A stretch of DNA of 64,000 nt from an uncultured Collinsella sp. (GCA_934654835.1 CAKUGY010000005.1:90403-154402), one strand, 5' to 3'. Numbered from the stretch's first letter, positions 18,194-27,762 are shown. The notes: generated by a model not told the origin, from the letters alone. Numbers and translations are program-made.

Positions 18194-18229
18194 GTATATG
18201 CGCCCACCGATTGGGGCGGGCGCATATAC
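18194..18229 (-). terminator. Hairpin after the L,D-transpeptidase gene
   Basis: Twelve-base arms GTATATGCGCCC / GGGCGCATATAC. Only a weak T-run follows on the minus strand, so it may terminate inefficiently and allow read-through to the exporter genes. A CTTTCA-N4-TGAAAG palindrome lies next to it at 18236-18251. Confidence 0.55.
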
Positions 18230-18290
18230 GCGTTTCTTTCAGCATTGAAAGGTACGTGTCGCTTGGCTTTGTTGTGTTGCGCGCGATGTG

Positions 18291-20006
18291 CTACGAGTGC
18301 ACGACCACGCACAGGCCGACCTTGATGCAGTCGTGCAGAGCCTTGGCATCGGCCAGGCGCAGGTTGATACAGCCGTGACTGCCGCACCACTTGTAGGAGT
18401 TGGGATCGTCGAAGCTCTTGTCGTTTTGCCACGTCGCATCGTGGAATCCGACCATATTGCCTTCAAACGGCATCCAATAGCTTACCGGGCTCTCGTATTT
18501 GGGCTTTCCGGTCTCGGGGTCCTTGGTGCCGATAAGCGTGGTGCCGCCATCGTTGCTGTTGATCTGCCATACGCCCTCGGGGGTGGCGTCCTCGCCTGGC
18601 TTGCCCGAGATAAAGTTGGCCTCCCACACGATGTTGCCACTCTCGTCGTAGTAGCGCGCGTGCTGCTCGGAAAGGTCGACGTCAATGTAAGCCTTCCAGT
18701 CGGGCTCACCCTTGGCGGTAAAAGTATCGGCCTTGTTGGAATACGAGATCTCGATATCGCCGGTCTGCTTGTTATTGATGGCGTCTTCGACCTGCTTGGC
18801 GAGCGTTTTGCTGTCGATGGACCAGCCAAAGTCACCGCCCTCGACGACGCACTCCTTGCCGTCGGCGCGCGTCCACCAGCGCGTGGTGCCCACGGTGTTA
18901 AAGCTGTTGGCGAGCTCGGCCGCCCAGCTGCTGATCTGGGAGGTGTCGAGCGTGGGGTTGGCCGGGTCGGCAAAGCTGATCCACTGCAGCACCGAGCTGC
19001 CGTCGACCTTGCCGGCCTCCTCGCCATTGAGCTTGAGGCTCACGTTGACGCCCAGGAAGTTGTTGGCGGCATCGCATGCGGCCTGGATCTGGTCGTTGGT
19101 CAACGTGCCGTTGAGGGGCTCGTAGGCATCGTTGCCGATCGTGGTGATGTCGACGGACTCGGCCAGCGATGCGAGCTCGAGCTCGGCATACTTGATCACG
19201 TGCTCGCGATTGAGCTTCTCGTTGGAGCGGGCCTTCTCCACGGTGAACTTGCCGGCCTCATCGTCATAGGAGCTTGCGGCCTCAAAAGTGCCCGTGCGGC
19301 CCTCGTTAAAGGCGTCGATGGCGCTGCCCAAGTCTTCCTCGAACTGCTTTTGGTCAAAGGCGTCGGAAAGCATGGACAGATCGACCTTTTTATCGAGGTC
19401 GATCGTTTTGTTTTCGGCAGCGGCATCGGTTTTGCCGGTGAGCGAAGCGATAAGGCGGGAGGGCCAGAGCAGCGGCTCGTTGGCCTCGATGATTTCGCGT
19501 GCCGCGGCCTCGCCATCGACGATAGGCTCGTCGGATTCGGGCTGGTAGGTCCAGCTAAAGTCGTCGCCCGACACGGTAAGCTTGTAATGCTTCCATGCCG
19601 AGTTGACTTTGGTGGCGGCAGACGAGGCGTTTGAGAACGAGACATCGACGCCGGCGATCGTGGTGTTGGGGTAGGCGACCTGCGAGAAGGCTACGACGCC
19701 CACGATGTACACGATGGCGACGAGACCCAGGACCACAAAGAGGGTCGTCTTTCCGCCGAGTTTTTTGCTGCTGTTCGGTTTTTGGGCGGCGTTGTGGTTG
19801 CCGCGTGTGTGCGACGGCGCTTGCCTGGGCGTGTTGCCGTTTGCGGCGTGCTGTTGATGCTGCTGACCCGGGCGCCGGGAGGCGTTTGACGCACCGCGCT
19901 GCTGACTGTGGTTTGGTGCAATCGGACGCGGCGACTGGACACCACCTGCAGGCCTGGAGGGCTGTTGCGGGTCGGGGATCAGTTGGGTGCGGTCGTTTTG
20001 CGACAT
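18291..20006 (-). CDS. L,D-transpeptidase (YkuD domain) with membrane anchor
   Basis: Cell-wall enzyme that makes 3-3 peptide crosslinks or attaches wall components. 571 residues. A Gln/Pro/Arg-rich cytoplasmic N-terminus (about 1-80) precedes one membrane helix (TTLFVVLGLVAIVYIVGVVAF). Two repeated putative peptidoglycan-binding domains (about 120-430) follow, containing VAGVDVS-like and DFSWTYQPES/DFGWSIDSKT pairs. The YkuD domain is at the C-terminus with HDATW and catalytic Cys near 546 in SHGCINLRLAD. Of two close ATGs, the one at 20006 has better spacing from AAGGA. A minus-strand TATAAT is visible at 20069-20064. Confidence 0.93.
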   Translation of the reverse strand: MSQNDRTQLIPDPQQPSRPAGGVQSPRPIAPNHSQQRGASNASRRPGQQHQQHAANGNTPRQAPSHTRGNHNAAQKPNSSKKLGGKTTLFVVLGLVAIVYIVGVVAFSQVAYPNTTIAGVDVSFSNASSAATKVNSAWKHYKLTVSGDDFSWTYQPESDEPIVDGEAAAREIIEANEPLLWPSRLIASLTGKTDAAAENKTIDLDKKVDLSMLSDAFDQKQFEEDLGSAIDAFNEGRTGTFEAASSYDDEAGKFTVEKARSNEKLNREHVIKYAELELASLAESVDITTIGNDAYEPLNGTLTNDQIQAACDAANNFLGVNVSLKLNGEEAGKVDGSSVLQWISFADPANPTLDTSQISSWAAELANSFNTVGTTRWWTRADGKECVVEGGDFGWSIDSKTLAKQVEDAINNKQTGDIEISYSNKADTFTAKGEPDWKAYIDVDLSEQHARYYDESGNIVWEANFISGKPGEDATPEGVWQINSNDGGTTLIGTKDPETGKPKYESPVSYWMPFEGNMVGFHDATWQNDKSFDDPNSYKWCGSHGCINLRLADAKALHDCIKVGLCVVVHS

Positions 20007-20115
20007 CGTATGCATATCCTTCGAGTTTCGCCTTGCGGCTCATCGTGTTTTTACTGGGCTTGCATTATAGCGACTGCCCCGCTGTTTGTGGCATGAAAAC
20101 AGTGCCATTCGCGAT

Positions 20116-20137
20116 AGGTGGGACAAATGTCCCACCT
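20116..20137. repeat. Short perfect palindrome downstream of serine dehydratase gene
   Basis: AGGTGGGAC-AAAT-GTCCCACCT. It may act as a terminator stem for the serine dehydratase gene, but no T-run follows. Confidence 0.45.
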
Positions 20138-20155
20138 AATAGGTGCGTTTGAACG

Positions 20156-21763
20156 CTATCCGCACACGCCGCATTTGGCGCAGGCCGAAAGCGCGGCCGG
20201 GGCCTGCGCGATACCGCCCTTGGCCGTCTCGCGCAACGTTGCCGGCAGGGCGTGGCCTACCGAGAGCATGACGTGCGCCATCTGGTCAAAGGGCACCAGA
20301 CTCTTGATGCCGGCTAGAGCGAGCTGCGCCGAGCTAAACGCCGCAGCCACCCCGATGGCGTTGCGGTTTTGACAGGGCACCTCGACCAAGCCGCCCACGG
20401 GGTCGCACACGAGGCCAAGCAGGTTGCTTAGTGCGATGGAGCTGGCGTCGAGCGCCTGCTCCGGCGTGCCGCCCAGCATCTGAACCAGTGCAGCGGCGGC
20501 CATGGCGGCGGCGCTTCCCACCTCGGCTTGGCATCCGCCCTCGGCGCCGGCGACGCAGGCGCTCGTGGTGAGGTTGAGGCCGATGGCGGCGGCACAGTAG
20601 AGGGCATCCATGACCTGCTCGTCATCGAGCTGCAGATGCTCGGCCAGCGCCAGCACGCACCCGGGCACGACGCCCGCAGAGCCTGCCGTGGGGGCCGCGA
20701 CGATCACGCCCATGGTGGCGGAGCGCTCGAGCACGGCCATGGCGCGGGCCACGGCATCGGTCTGCACGGTGCCCATTAAGCTGGAGCTCAGGTTGTTGCG
20801 GCCGGTGGCATCGACGAGTTTTGCTTCGCCGCCGATAAGCCCGCCGAGCGAGCGCTGCGGGTTGGCGATGGGCGCTGTGGTCTCGTCGCGCATGACCTCG
20901 AGCACGCGGCGCATGGCGGCGACGGCGTGGGCCTCGCCGGTCAGGCGCGCCTCGCGCACGGCCATGACGGCACCGATGTTGAGCCCCAGCTCGGCGCAGG
21001 CATCGAGCAGCTGGGCGCCGTCGTCGAAGATTTCCTTGGCCGAGACACCGGGGGAGAGCGAAGAGGCCGAACCCGGAAGCTCAATAAAGGTGGCGTAATC
21101 GACATTGTCGAGCTTACGCAGCATGGGGATGACGGTGTCGTCGGGCGCGCCGTCAGTCTCAAAGACGGAGTAGGCCTGGCCGCCCACCTCGGTGCGGTAG
21201 GTGCGGCAGAAGGCGATGTTTACATGAGCGTAGGCGAGGAGGTTCGTGAGCGCGGCGAGAACGCCAGGGACGTCGTAGTGCGCCACGAAGAGTGTGGAGT
21301 ACATGCCCGAGATGTCAACGCCGACGCCATTGATGCGGCTGATGCGCATCTTGCCGCCGCCCAGGCTCTCGCCGCGGACCTGCGCCGTGGCGCCCGTGTC
21401 GTCGACCATGTCGATGTCGACGGTGTTGGGGTGGATGGAGGCGTCGTCGCCCTTGATGTCAAAGTGATATTCGAGGCCCTGCTCGCGTGCGAGGTCGAAG
21501 GCCTGCTTAATGTTCTCGTCGTCGGTGTCGAGGCCCAAGATGCCCGCTACGAGCGCGCGGTCGGTGCCGTGGCCACGGTAAGTGTGGGCGAAGGAGTTCC
21601 ACAGACCAAAGGCGACCTTGGTGATGCGGCCCTCAAGCAGGCTGGCGGCCACCTGGGCGCACCGCAGGGCGCCAGCGGTGTGCGATGAGCTGGGGCCGAC
21701 CATGACGGGGCCCAAGATCTCGAATGCCGAGGTCGTAGCTAGTGTTTGCGGCTTGCCTGCCAT
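20156..21763 (-). CDS. sdaA: L-serine dehydratase, fused beta-alpha (iron-sulfur type)
   Basis: Deaminates L-serine to pyruvate and ammonia using a [4Fe-4S] cluster. The 535 residues contain the beta domain first (FEILGPVMVGPSSSHTAGA), an ACT domain (GVLAALTNLLAYAHVNIAF, about 165-235) and then the alpha catalytic domain (about 260-535) with APTAGSAGVVPG, SACVAGAEGGCQAEVG and LVEVPCQNRN, which carry the cluster cysteines. The tail CAKCGVCG is also Cys-rich, close to the conserved C-terminal Cys of the family. AAAGGAG precedes the ATG. The 5' leader contains the structured element at 21789-21909 in the same orientation. No partner gene is needed because both subunits are fused. Confidence 0.93.
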   Translation of the reverse strand: MAGKPQTLATTSAFEILGPVMVGPSSSHTAGALRCAQVAASLLEGRITKVAFGLWNSFAHTYRGHGTDRALVAGILGLDTDDENIKQAFDLAREQGLEYHFDIKGDDASIHPNTVDIDMVDDTGATAQVRGESLGGGKMRISRINGVGVDISGMYSTLFVAHYDVPGVLAALTNLLAYAHVNIAFCRTYRTEVGGQAYSVFETDGAPDDTVIPMLRKLDNVDYATFIELPGSASSLSPGVSAKEIFDDGAQLLDACAELGLNIGAVMAVREARLTGEAHAVAAMRRVLEVMRDETTAPIANPQRSLGGLIGGEAKLVDATGRNNLSSSLMGTVQTDAVARAMAVLERSATMGVIVAAPTAGSAGVVPGCVLALAEHLQLDDEQVMDALYCAAAIGLNLTTSACVAGAEGGCQAEVGSAAAMAAAALVQMLGGTPEQALDASSIALSNLLGLVCDPVGGLVEVPCQNRNAIGVAAAFSSAQLALAGIKSLVPFDQMAHVMLSVGHALPATLRETAKGGIAQAPAALSACAKCGVCG

Positions 21764-21788
21764 GGCTGCTCCTTTAATCTATCCCGTC

Positions 21789-21909
21789 GTCCCGAGGGGC
21801 GGGGCATAAGGTTTCCTGCTCGGGCAGTCCTGCTCGCACGAAGGCCACATTAAGTGGCCTTCGGCTCGTGCGGAACTCGCGATAAACCTTATGCCCCGCC
21901 CCTCGGGAC
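21789..21909 (-). repeat. Structured intergenic element, copy B (121 bp)
   Basis: Perfect 26-base arms (21789-21814 / 21884-21909). Read on the minus strand it contains the same core boxes as copy A in the same order: TCGCGAGTTCCGCACG, a nine-base-pair hairpin with loop TTAAT, GCAGGACTG and GAGCAG. The outer and inner stems have different sequences from copy A but are still fully paired. It ends 26 bases before the serine dehydratase ATG. Confidence 0.75.
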
Positions 21910-22006
21910 TAAGGATACATGGTAGAAGCGCTTGTGCTGCAAAATTCATCGGCTGGTGACTTATTCCGTGTCCCGTGTTGGCTCATCTTCGCCACCGGGT
22001 TAATAA

Positions 22007-22040
22007 AAAAGAAGTACCGCTTGGGGGCGGTACTTCTTTT
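22007..22040. terminator. Bidirectional terminator after metK
   Basis: AAAAGAAGTACCGC and GCGGTACTTCTTTT are exact complements with a six-base loop; A and T runs on either side make it work in both directions. It ends metK 39 bases after the stop. Confidence 0.88.
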
Positions 22041-22078
22041 GAAAGCGTGTGTGTTGTTGCGACCTTAGCGGTTCTTAA

Positions 22079-23359
22079 TTAGAGACCGCAGGCTGCTTTG
22101 AGTTCTTCGACTCGGTCGGTGTTTTCCCAGGTGAAGTCGGCGTCTTCGCGGCCGAAGTGGCCGTAGGCTGCTGTCTTCTCGTAGATCGGACGGCGCAGGT
22201 CCAGGTCGCGGATGATGGCGCCCGGGCGCAGGTCGAAGGTCTTCTCTACGGCCTCGACGATCTTGGCTTCGGCGACCTTGGCGGTGCCGAAGGTGTCGAC
22301 CATGATCGACAGCGGCTTGGAAACACCAATGGCGTAGGCCAGCTCGACTTCGCAGCGGTCGGCCAGGCCGGCGGCGACCACGTTCTTGGCGACCCAGCGC
22401 GCGGCGTACGCGGCGGAGCGGTCGACCTTGGTGCAGTCCTTGCCGCTAAAGGCGCCGCCGCCGTGACGGCCGTAGCCGCCGTAGGTGTCGACGATGATCT
22501 TGCGGCCGGTCAGGCCCGTGTCGCCCATGGGGCCGCCCACGACAAAGCGACCGGTGGGGTTCACGTAGATGTCGGCGCCGTCCCACGGCATGTTCTCGGC
22601 AGCCATGACCGGCGTGATGACATGCTCGATGAGGTCGGCCTTGATCTTGCCCATGTCCTCGATCTCGGCGGCATGCTGCGTGGAGATGACGATGGTCGTG
22701 ACCTCGACGGGCTTGCCGTCCTCGTAGCGCACGGTGACCTGGGTCTTGCCGTCGGGGCGCAGGTAGGGCAGGGTGCCGTCGTGGCGCACGGCGGCCAGGC
22801 GCTCGGCCAGGCGGCTTGCCAGGTAGTGCGGCATGGGCATGAGGGTCTTGGTCTCGTTGGAGGCGTAGCCGAACATCATGCCCTGGTCGCCGGCTCCGAT
22901 CAGGTCGATCGGGTCGGTGGTGGCGCCGGTCTGGGTTTCAAACGACTCGTCGACGCCTTGGGCGATATCGGGCGACTGCTCGTGGATGAGGCTCATGACA
23001 CCGCAGGTATCGCAGTCAAAGCCGAATTTGGCGCGGTTGTAGCCAATGCGACGGATAACGCCACGGGCGATCTCCTGCACGTCGACGTAGGCCTGGGTAC
23101 GGATCTCGCCGGCGACGATGACGGTGCCGGTGGTCACGAGGGTCTCGCAGGCGCAGCGGACGTTCTCCACGTTGGCGGGTACGCCGTTGGGCGCAATGTA
23201 GCCCTGCTCTTGGAGCTCTATTTCTTTGGCGAGGATTGCGTCGAGGACGGCGTCGCTGATCTGATCAGCGATCTTATCGGGATGGCCTTCGGTCACCGAC
23301 TCCGACGTAAACACAAAGGACCCCTGCTGGGGCGGGATGGAACGAAGTTCTTCTGACAT
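22079..23359 (-). CDS. metK: S-adenosylmethionine synthetase
   Basis: Makes S-adenosylmethionine from methionine and ATP. 426 residues from the chosen start. Motifs: [18 protein letters not shown] (ATP/methionine site), [12 protein letters not shown], and the loop [23 protein letters not shown]. The frame extends to 23428 but AAAGGA precedes the ATG at 23359, which gives the normal MSEE-type start. It is transcribed on its own. A GC-rich hairpin and a seven-T run lie between the likely promoter and the start codon and could attenuate transcription. Confidence 0.97.
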   Translation of the reverse strand: MSEELRSIPPQQGSFVFTSESVTEGHPDKIADQISDAVLDAILAKEIELQEQGYIAPNGVPANVENVRCACETLVTTGTVIVAGEIRTQAYVDVQEIARGVIRRIGYNRAKFGFDCDTCGVMSLIHEQSPDIAQGVDESFETQTGATTDPIDLIGAGDQGMMFGYASNETKTLMPMPHYLASRLAERLAAVRHDGTLPYLRPDGKTQVTVRYEDGKPVEVTTIVISTQHAAEIEDMGKIKADLIEHVITPVMAAENMPWDGADIYVNPTGRFVVGGPMGDTGLTGRKIIVDTYGGYGRHGGGAFSGKDCTKVDRSAAYAARWVAKNVVAAGLADRCEVELAYAIGVSKPLSIMVDTFGTAKVAEAKIVEAVEKTFDLRPGAIIRDLDLRRPIYEKTAAYGHFGREDADFTWENTDRVEELKAACGL

Positions 23360-23371
23360 GATTGTCCTTTC

Positions 23372-23410
23372 AAAAAAACGTGTCCCGGCGACCGTTACCA
23401 TTCCGCCGGG
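23372..23410 (-). promoter_or_regulatory. Terminator-like hairpin in the metK leader
   Basis: On the minus strand CCCGGCG-N13-CGCCGGG is followed after five bases by seven T, immediately upstream of the metK ribosome binding site. A TATGAT hexamer further upstream suggests that transcription starts before the hairpin. Possible attenuator; no known SAM riboswitch consensus was recognised. Confidence 0.4.
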
Positions 23411-23481
23411 CTCTCTATGCAAGGGCACATCATAGCGCGTAAATCAAACATTCACACCCTTTCCGCACCTACTCATTGGGT

Positions 23482-23632
23482 ACTCATTGGGGACAGACTT
23501 AAATGACCAGCCGGGCACTCATTGGGGACAGACTTAAATGACCAGCCGGGGACAGACTTAAATGGCCAGCCTTACCTAAGTGCCGACAGGTTACCCAAAG
23601 ACTGGTCATTTAAGTCTGTCCCCAATGAGTGC
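23482..23632. repeat. REP-like repeat cluster with GGGGACAGACTTAAATG core
   Basis: Two tandem 34-35 base units (23482-23515 and 23516-23550), a partial third (23547-23571) and an inverted copy (about 23600-23632) share ACTCATTGGGGACAGACTT followed by AAATGACCAGCC. The tandem units and the inverted copy can fold into alternative hairpins. It resembles the REP sequences mobilised by IS200-like RAYT transposases, but no such gene is in the window. Confidence 0.75.
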
Positions 23633-23725
23633 CCAATGATTAGGTCGGTGCCCTTTGTGCGGAGGTTGCTTTGTTGCTTTATACTGGTGCGGTTAGACAT
23701 CCATCCTGCAATCGAGGAGATTTCC

Positions 23726-25201
23726 ATGGCATCAGACGTTCGCGTCCGCTTTGCACCCTCACCCACGGGCAAGCTGCACATCGGCGGCGCCCGCACCGCT
23801 ATCTATAACTGGGCTTTCGCCCGCGCAAACGGCGGCACGTTCATCCTGCGCATCGACGACACCGACCCCACTCGCTCCACCGACGAGAACACGCAGATCA
23901 TCCTTCGCGCCATGCGTTGGCTGGGCCTGGACTGGGACGAGGGTCCCGAGGTGGGTGGCGACTTTGGTCCCTACGCCCAGACCGAGCGCCTGGACCTGTA
24001 CAAGCAGGCCGCCCAGAAGCTCTGGGACGAGGGCAAGGCCTATCCCTGCTTCTGCACCAAGGAGCAGCTCGACGCCGACCGCAAGGCCGCGCAGGAGCGC
24101 AAGGACCCCTTCCAGGGCTATCAGCGCCGCTGCCGCGACCTTGATCCCGAGGAGGCCCGCCGCCGCATCGAGGCCGGCGAGTCCTACGTCCTGCGCATCA
24201 AGGTGCCCGAGGACCGCGGCGACGTCGTCATCCACGATGCAGTCCACGGCGAGGTGACCTTCGACGCCAAGGAACTCGACGACTTCGTCATCTTCCGCTC
24301 CGACGGCACGCCCACGTACAACTTCGCGACTGTCGTCGACGACGCTATGATGAAGATCACCCACGTCATCCGCGGCGACGATCACCTGTCCAACACCCCG
24401 CGTCAGGTCATGGTCTACGAGGCTCTCGGCGCGCCCGTGCCCACCTTCGCCCACATCTCCATGATCCTGGGCGCCGACGGCAAGAAGCTCTCCAAGCGCC
24501 ACGGCGCCACCTCGGTGGAGGAGTACCGCGACGCCGGCTACCTGTCCGATGCCTTCGTCAACTACCTGGCGCTGCTCGGCTGGTCGCTCGACGGCGAGAC
24601 CACGATCATCCCGCGCGACGTTCTGGCCAGCAAGTTCTCGCTCGACCGCATCTCCAAGAACCCGGCGACCTTCGACCCCAAGAAGCTCGACTGGGTCAAT
24701 GCCGAGTACATCAACGGTATGTCCGATGCCCAGTTTGCCGATGAGGTCATGATCCCCGAGCTTCACGAGGCTGGTTTGATCGAGGGCAATGTTGAGTACG
24801 GCGAGGACTGGATCGACGCGCTTGCCGACATCGTCAAGCCGCGCACTAAGATGCCTGCCGACGCCGCGACCGTCGCCGCTCCCATCTTTGCCACGGCCGA
24901 GACGCTTGAGTATGACGAGAAGTCCGTCAACAAGGGTCTGGCCAAGGAGGGCATGGGTGCCATTCTGGACGCCGCCAAGGCCGCGCTCGAGGGCGTAGAC
25001 GAGTGGACGGCCGCCAACATCGACGCCGCGCTTGAGCCGCTGCCCGAGCAGATGGACCTCAAGAAGCGCGTGGTCTTCCAGGCTGTGCGCGTCGCCGTCT
25101 GCGGCAATATGGTGAGCCCTCCGCTGGGCGAGACCATGGCGCTCGTCGGCCGCGACGACTGTCTGGCGCGCATCGACCGCGCCCGCACAATGGCGCTGTA
25201 G
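23726..25201 (+). CDS. gltX: Glutamyl-tRNA synthetase
   Basis: Charges tRNA-Glu. 491 residues, class I. The HIGH-type motif is HIGG at 18-21 in SPTGKLHIGGARTA, and the KMSKS-type motif is KLSKRHG near 253. The insert with CFCTKEQL and the C-terminal anticodon-binding helical domain are in the expected positions. The frame is open to 23522 through the upstream repeats, but GAGGAG lies seven bases before the ATG at 23726 and the protein then begins at the conserved RVRFAPSPTG. A TATACT -10-like box is at 23680-23685. It could be a non-discriminating enzyme; that cannot be told by eye. Confidence 0.96.
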   Translation: MASDVRVRFAPSPTGKLHIGGARTAIYNWAFARANGGTFILRIDDTDPTRSTDENTQIILRAMRWLGLDWDEGPEVGGDFGPYAQTERLDLYKQAAQKLWDEGKAYPCFCTKEQLDADRKAAQERKDPFQGYQRRCRDLDPEEARRRIEAGESYVLRIKVPEDRGDVVIHDAVHGEVTFDAKELDDFVIFRSDGTPTYNFATVVDDAMMKITHVIRGDDHLSNTPRQVMVYEALGAPVPTFAHISMILGADGKKLSKRHGATSVEEYRDAGYLSDAFVNYLALLGWSLDGETTIIPRDVLASKFSLDRISKNPATFDPKKLDWVNAEYINGMSDAQFADEVMIPELHEAGLIEGNVEYGEDWIDALADIVKPRTKMPADAATVAAPIFATAETLEYDEKSVNKGLAKEGMGAILDAAKAALEGVDEWTAANIDAALEPLPEQMDLKKRVVFQAVRVAVCGNMVSPPLGETMALVGRDDCLARIDRARTMAL

Positions 25202-25224
25202 TAGCTGCGCAAACGCATCTATCC

Positions 25225-25258
25225 GAGCCCCGTTCATCCCGAGCGGGGCTCTTGTTTC
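25225..25258 (+). terminator. Terminator after gltX
   Basis: GAGCCCCG / CGGGGCTC arms with an 11-base loop, then TTGTTTC. Confidence 0.8.
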
Positions 25259-25290
25259 TGTAGACGTATGGGGTGGGAGGCAAAGGGACC

Positions 25291-27744
25291 ATGGCCGAGC
25301 AACTTTCGCTGTTTGGTTCGCCGGAACCGGAGGAGACTGCGGCGGTGCCGACTCGCTCGGCCGAGCAGACCAAGCTCGAGCCCGCCCCCGAGCCCGTTGC
25401 CGCCTTCGCAAGCGTGGTCCTCGACATCCCGACCCGCGCGTTGTCCGAACCGTTCGCCTACGGCGTCCCGCAGTCCCTTGCCAACGAAGCCCAGATCGGC
25501 TCTACTGTTCTGGTCCATTTTGGCAACCGCGCGGCCGCCGGCTACATCGTCGACATCGCGCCTGAGCTTGCCGACCTGCAAGGCAACGACGCCCTCGACC
25601 CCGCACGTATTAAGCCCATCGAGGCCATCCTCAGCAAGTCGCTCTTTACCGCCGAGGCTGCCCGCATCGCGCGTTGGATGAGCCGCGAGTACGTCGCGAC
25701 CCTGTCCGAGTGCCTGCGCCTGTTCCTGCCGCCGGGCGGAAGCCCGCGCGTTGTCAAGGGCGATGATGGCATATGGACCGTCGAGCGCCCCACCGTCAAA
25801 CCTATCCAAAATCGCTGGGTCATGCTCACGCCCGAGGGCTTCGACTATACGCCGCCCAAAACGGCGGTTCGCCAGCGCCAACTTATCGAGGCGCTCCAGT
25901 GCGGTCCGGTCACGACGCGCGACCTCAACCTGCTCTACAACAGTATGTCGGCCACCATCAAGGCGCTCGAAAAACGCGGTGTCGTCGTGGTGGAGGAGCG
26001 TCGTGCGTGGCGCGGCTGCAGCGAGCAGACTACGCTGTCTTCGGCAAGCGGTAAGGCACCGGTTGCGCTCACCAACGGCCAGCAACAGGCGCTCGCACAG
26101 ATCGAGCGCGCCCGCCTGGACGCCCACGGTGACGTGGTACTGGTCGATGGCGTCACCGGTTCCGGCAAAACCGAGGTCTATCTCTCTGCCATCGAGCGCG
26201 TGCTGGCGGCCGGCCGTTCGGCCTGCGTGCTCGTCCCCGAGATCTCGCTGACGGCCCAGACCGTCGGCCGCTTTCGCTCGCGTTTTGGCGAGACGGTCGC
26301 GGTCTTTCACTCGCGCCTCTCGGCCGGCGAGCGCCTGGACCAGTGGGACATGGTCGCCAGCGGTGCCGCCCGCGTGGTCGTGGGCGCCCGCTCGGCACTC
26401 TTTTGCCCGCTCAGCGACCTCGGCCTCATCATTATCGACGAGGAGCATGAGACCAGCTACAAACAGGGCTCCAGCCCGCGCTACCATGCGCGTGAAGTGG
26501 CGGCCGAGATGGCGCGCCGTTATCGCTGCCCGCTCGTGTTGGGCTCGGCCACTCCTTCTGCCGAGGCGCTCGATCGCTGCCATCGCGGCACGTACAACGG
26601 CGCCACTTGGACGCGCGTCGAGATGCCCGAGCGCCCCGGTCATGCGGTACTGCCCACGGTCCGCATCGCCGACCTTCGCCGTGAGTTCGCACACGGCAGC
26701 CGTTCTATGTTCTCAAAACCCCTGATGGAAGGCCTTGAGCGCGTTGTCGAACGCCGTGAGAAGGCCGTGCTCCTGCATAACCGTCGCGGCTTTGCACCCT
26801 TCCTGATGTGCCGCGAGTGCGGTTGCGTCCCCACCTGCAACCATTGCTCCACCGCCCTCACGTACCACGAGCGCACCCATACGCTGCAGTGCCACACCTG
26901 TGGTTCGTCCTGGCGCGTCCAGCCCTATCCGGCGCCCACGAGCCGCTGCCCCAAGTGCGGCAGCCGCTATCTGGCAAAAATGGGCCTGGGCACGCAACAG
27001 ATTGAGGACGCACTGCACCAGATGCTGCCCGACGACGTCGCCATCATTCGCATGGACGCCGATTCCACGCGCGGTAAGGATGCGCACAAAAAGCTACTCG
27101 AGCAGTTCGATGCCGCCGACTGTGCGGTTCTGTTGGGCACCCAGATGATCGCCAAGGGTCTCGACTTTCCCGAGGTCACGCTCGTGGGCGTGATCAATGC
27201 CGATTTTGCGTTGAAGCTGCCCGATTTTAGAGCAGGGGAGCGCGCCTACGATCTGCTGGAGCAAGTCGCAGGCCGCGCCGGTCGTGGTGATCGCCCCGGC
27301 GAGGTCATCATTCAGACCTATCTGCCCGAGGTTCCGGTCATTCGCGCCGTCGCCGAGCACGACCGTTCCATCTTTACCGACTACGACCTGGGCCAGCGCC
27401 GCGACGCCCTGTATCCGCCGTTTGTACGCCTGGTCAACATCTTGGTGTGGTCGGCGAGCCAAGACGACGCGCAAGACTACATCGGGCGCATCGCGAAGTT
27501 TCTCAAACGCCGTTGGCATGCCGCCGCGCCCGACTTTTTGCGGGCGGGGAGTGCCGTGCCGCAGGTGCTGGGCCCGGCTTCGTGTGTAATCGAGAGAGCC
27601 AAGGACCGTTACCGCTTCCATCTGCTTGTAAAGTCGCCGGTAGGGTACCATGTCTCTGATGATATCGACGCCTGTCTCAAAGAGGTGGGCTCCGTGCGCG
27701 GCGTGAGCGTGAGCGTTGACGTCGACGCGTATGATTTGATGTAA
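25291..27744 (+). CDS. priA: Primosomal replication-restart helicase PriA
   Basis: Superfamily 2 helicase that reloads the replisome at stalled forks. 817 residues. The N-terminal DNA-binding domain (about 45-140) precedes Walker A VTGSGKTEVYL, the DEEHETSYKQ Walker B box and GSATPSAEAL. Eight zinc-ligand cysteines lie in four pairs between CRECGCVPTCNHC and CPKCGSRY. VTLVGVINAD and EQVAGRAGRGDRPG complete the helicase core. The ATG at 25291 was chosen over a GTG at 25273 because it follows GGGAGG by ten bases and AAAGGG by three; the choice changes only six residues. It is followed at 18 bases by def, so priA-def are probably cotranscribed. Confidence 0.95.
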   Translation: MAEQLSLFGSPEPEETAAVPTRSAEQTKLEPAPEPVAAFASVVLDIPTRALSEPFAYGVPQSLANEAQIGSTVLVHFGNRAAAGYIVDIAPELADLQGNDALDPARIKPIEAILSKSLFTAEAARIARWMSREYVATLSECLRLFLPPGGSPRVVKGDDGIWTVERPTVKPIQNRWVMLTPEGFDYTPPKTAVRQRQLIEALQCGPVTTRDLNLLYNSMSATIKALEKRGVVVVEERRAWRGCSEQTTLSSASGKAPVALTNGQQQALAQIERARLDAHGDVVLVDGVTGSGKTEVYLSAIERVLAAGRSACVLVPEISLTAQTVGRFRSRFGETVAVFHSRLSAGERLDQWDMVASGAARVVVGARSALFCPLSDLGLIIIDEEHETSYKQGSSPRYHAREVAAEMARRYRCPLVLGSATPSAEALDRCHRGTYNGATWTRVEMPERPGHAVLPTVRIADLRREFAHGSRSMFSKPLMEGLERVVERREKAVLLHNRRGFAPFLMCRECGCVPTCNHCSTALTYHERTHTLQCHTCGSSWRVQPYPAPTSRCPKCGSRYLAKMGLGTQQIEDALHQMLPDDVAIIRMDADSTRGKDAHKKLLEQFDAADCAVLLGTQMIAKGLDFPEVTLVGVINADFALKLPDFRAGERAYDLLEQVAGRAGRGDRPGEVIIQTYLPEVPVIRAVAEHDRSIFTDYDLGQRRDALYPPFVRLVNILVWSASQDDAQDYIGRIAKFLKRRWHAAAPDFLRAGSAVPQVLGPASCVIERAKDRYRFHLLVKSPVGYHVSDDIDACLKEVGSVRGVSVSVDVDAYDLM

Positions 27745-27762
27745 CAACCCGAAAGGATGGCC

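Noticed and set aside
23482..23632. CRISPR-like array
   Set aside because: Only two to three tandem units with no unique spacers, plus an inverted copy; this fits a REP cluster and not a CRISPR array. No cas genes are present.
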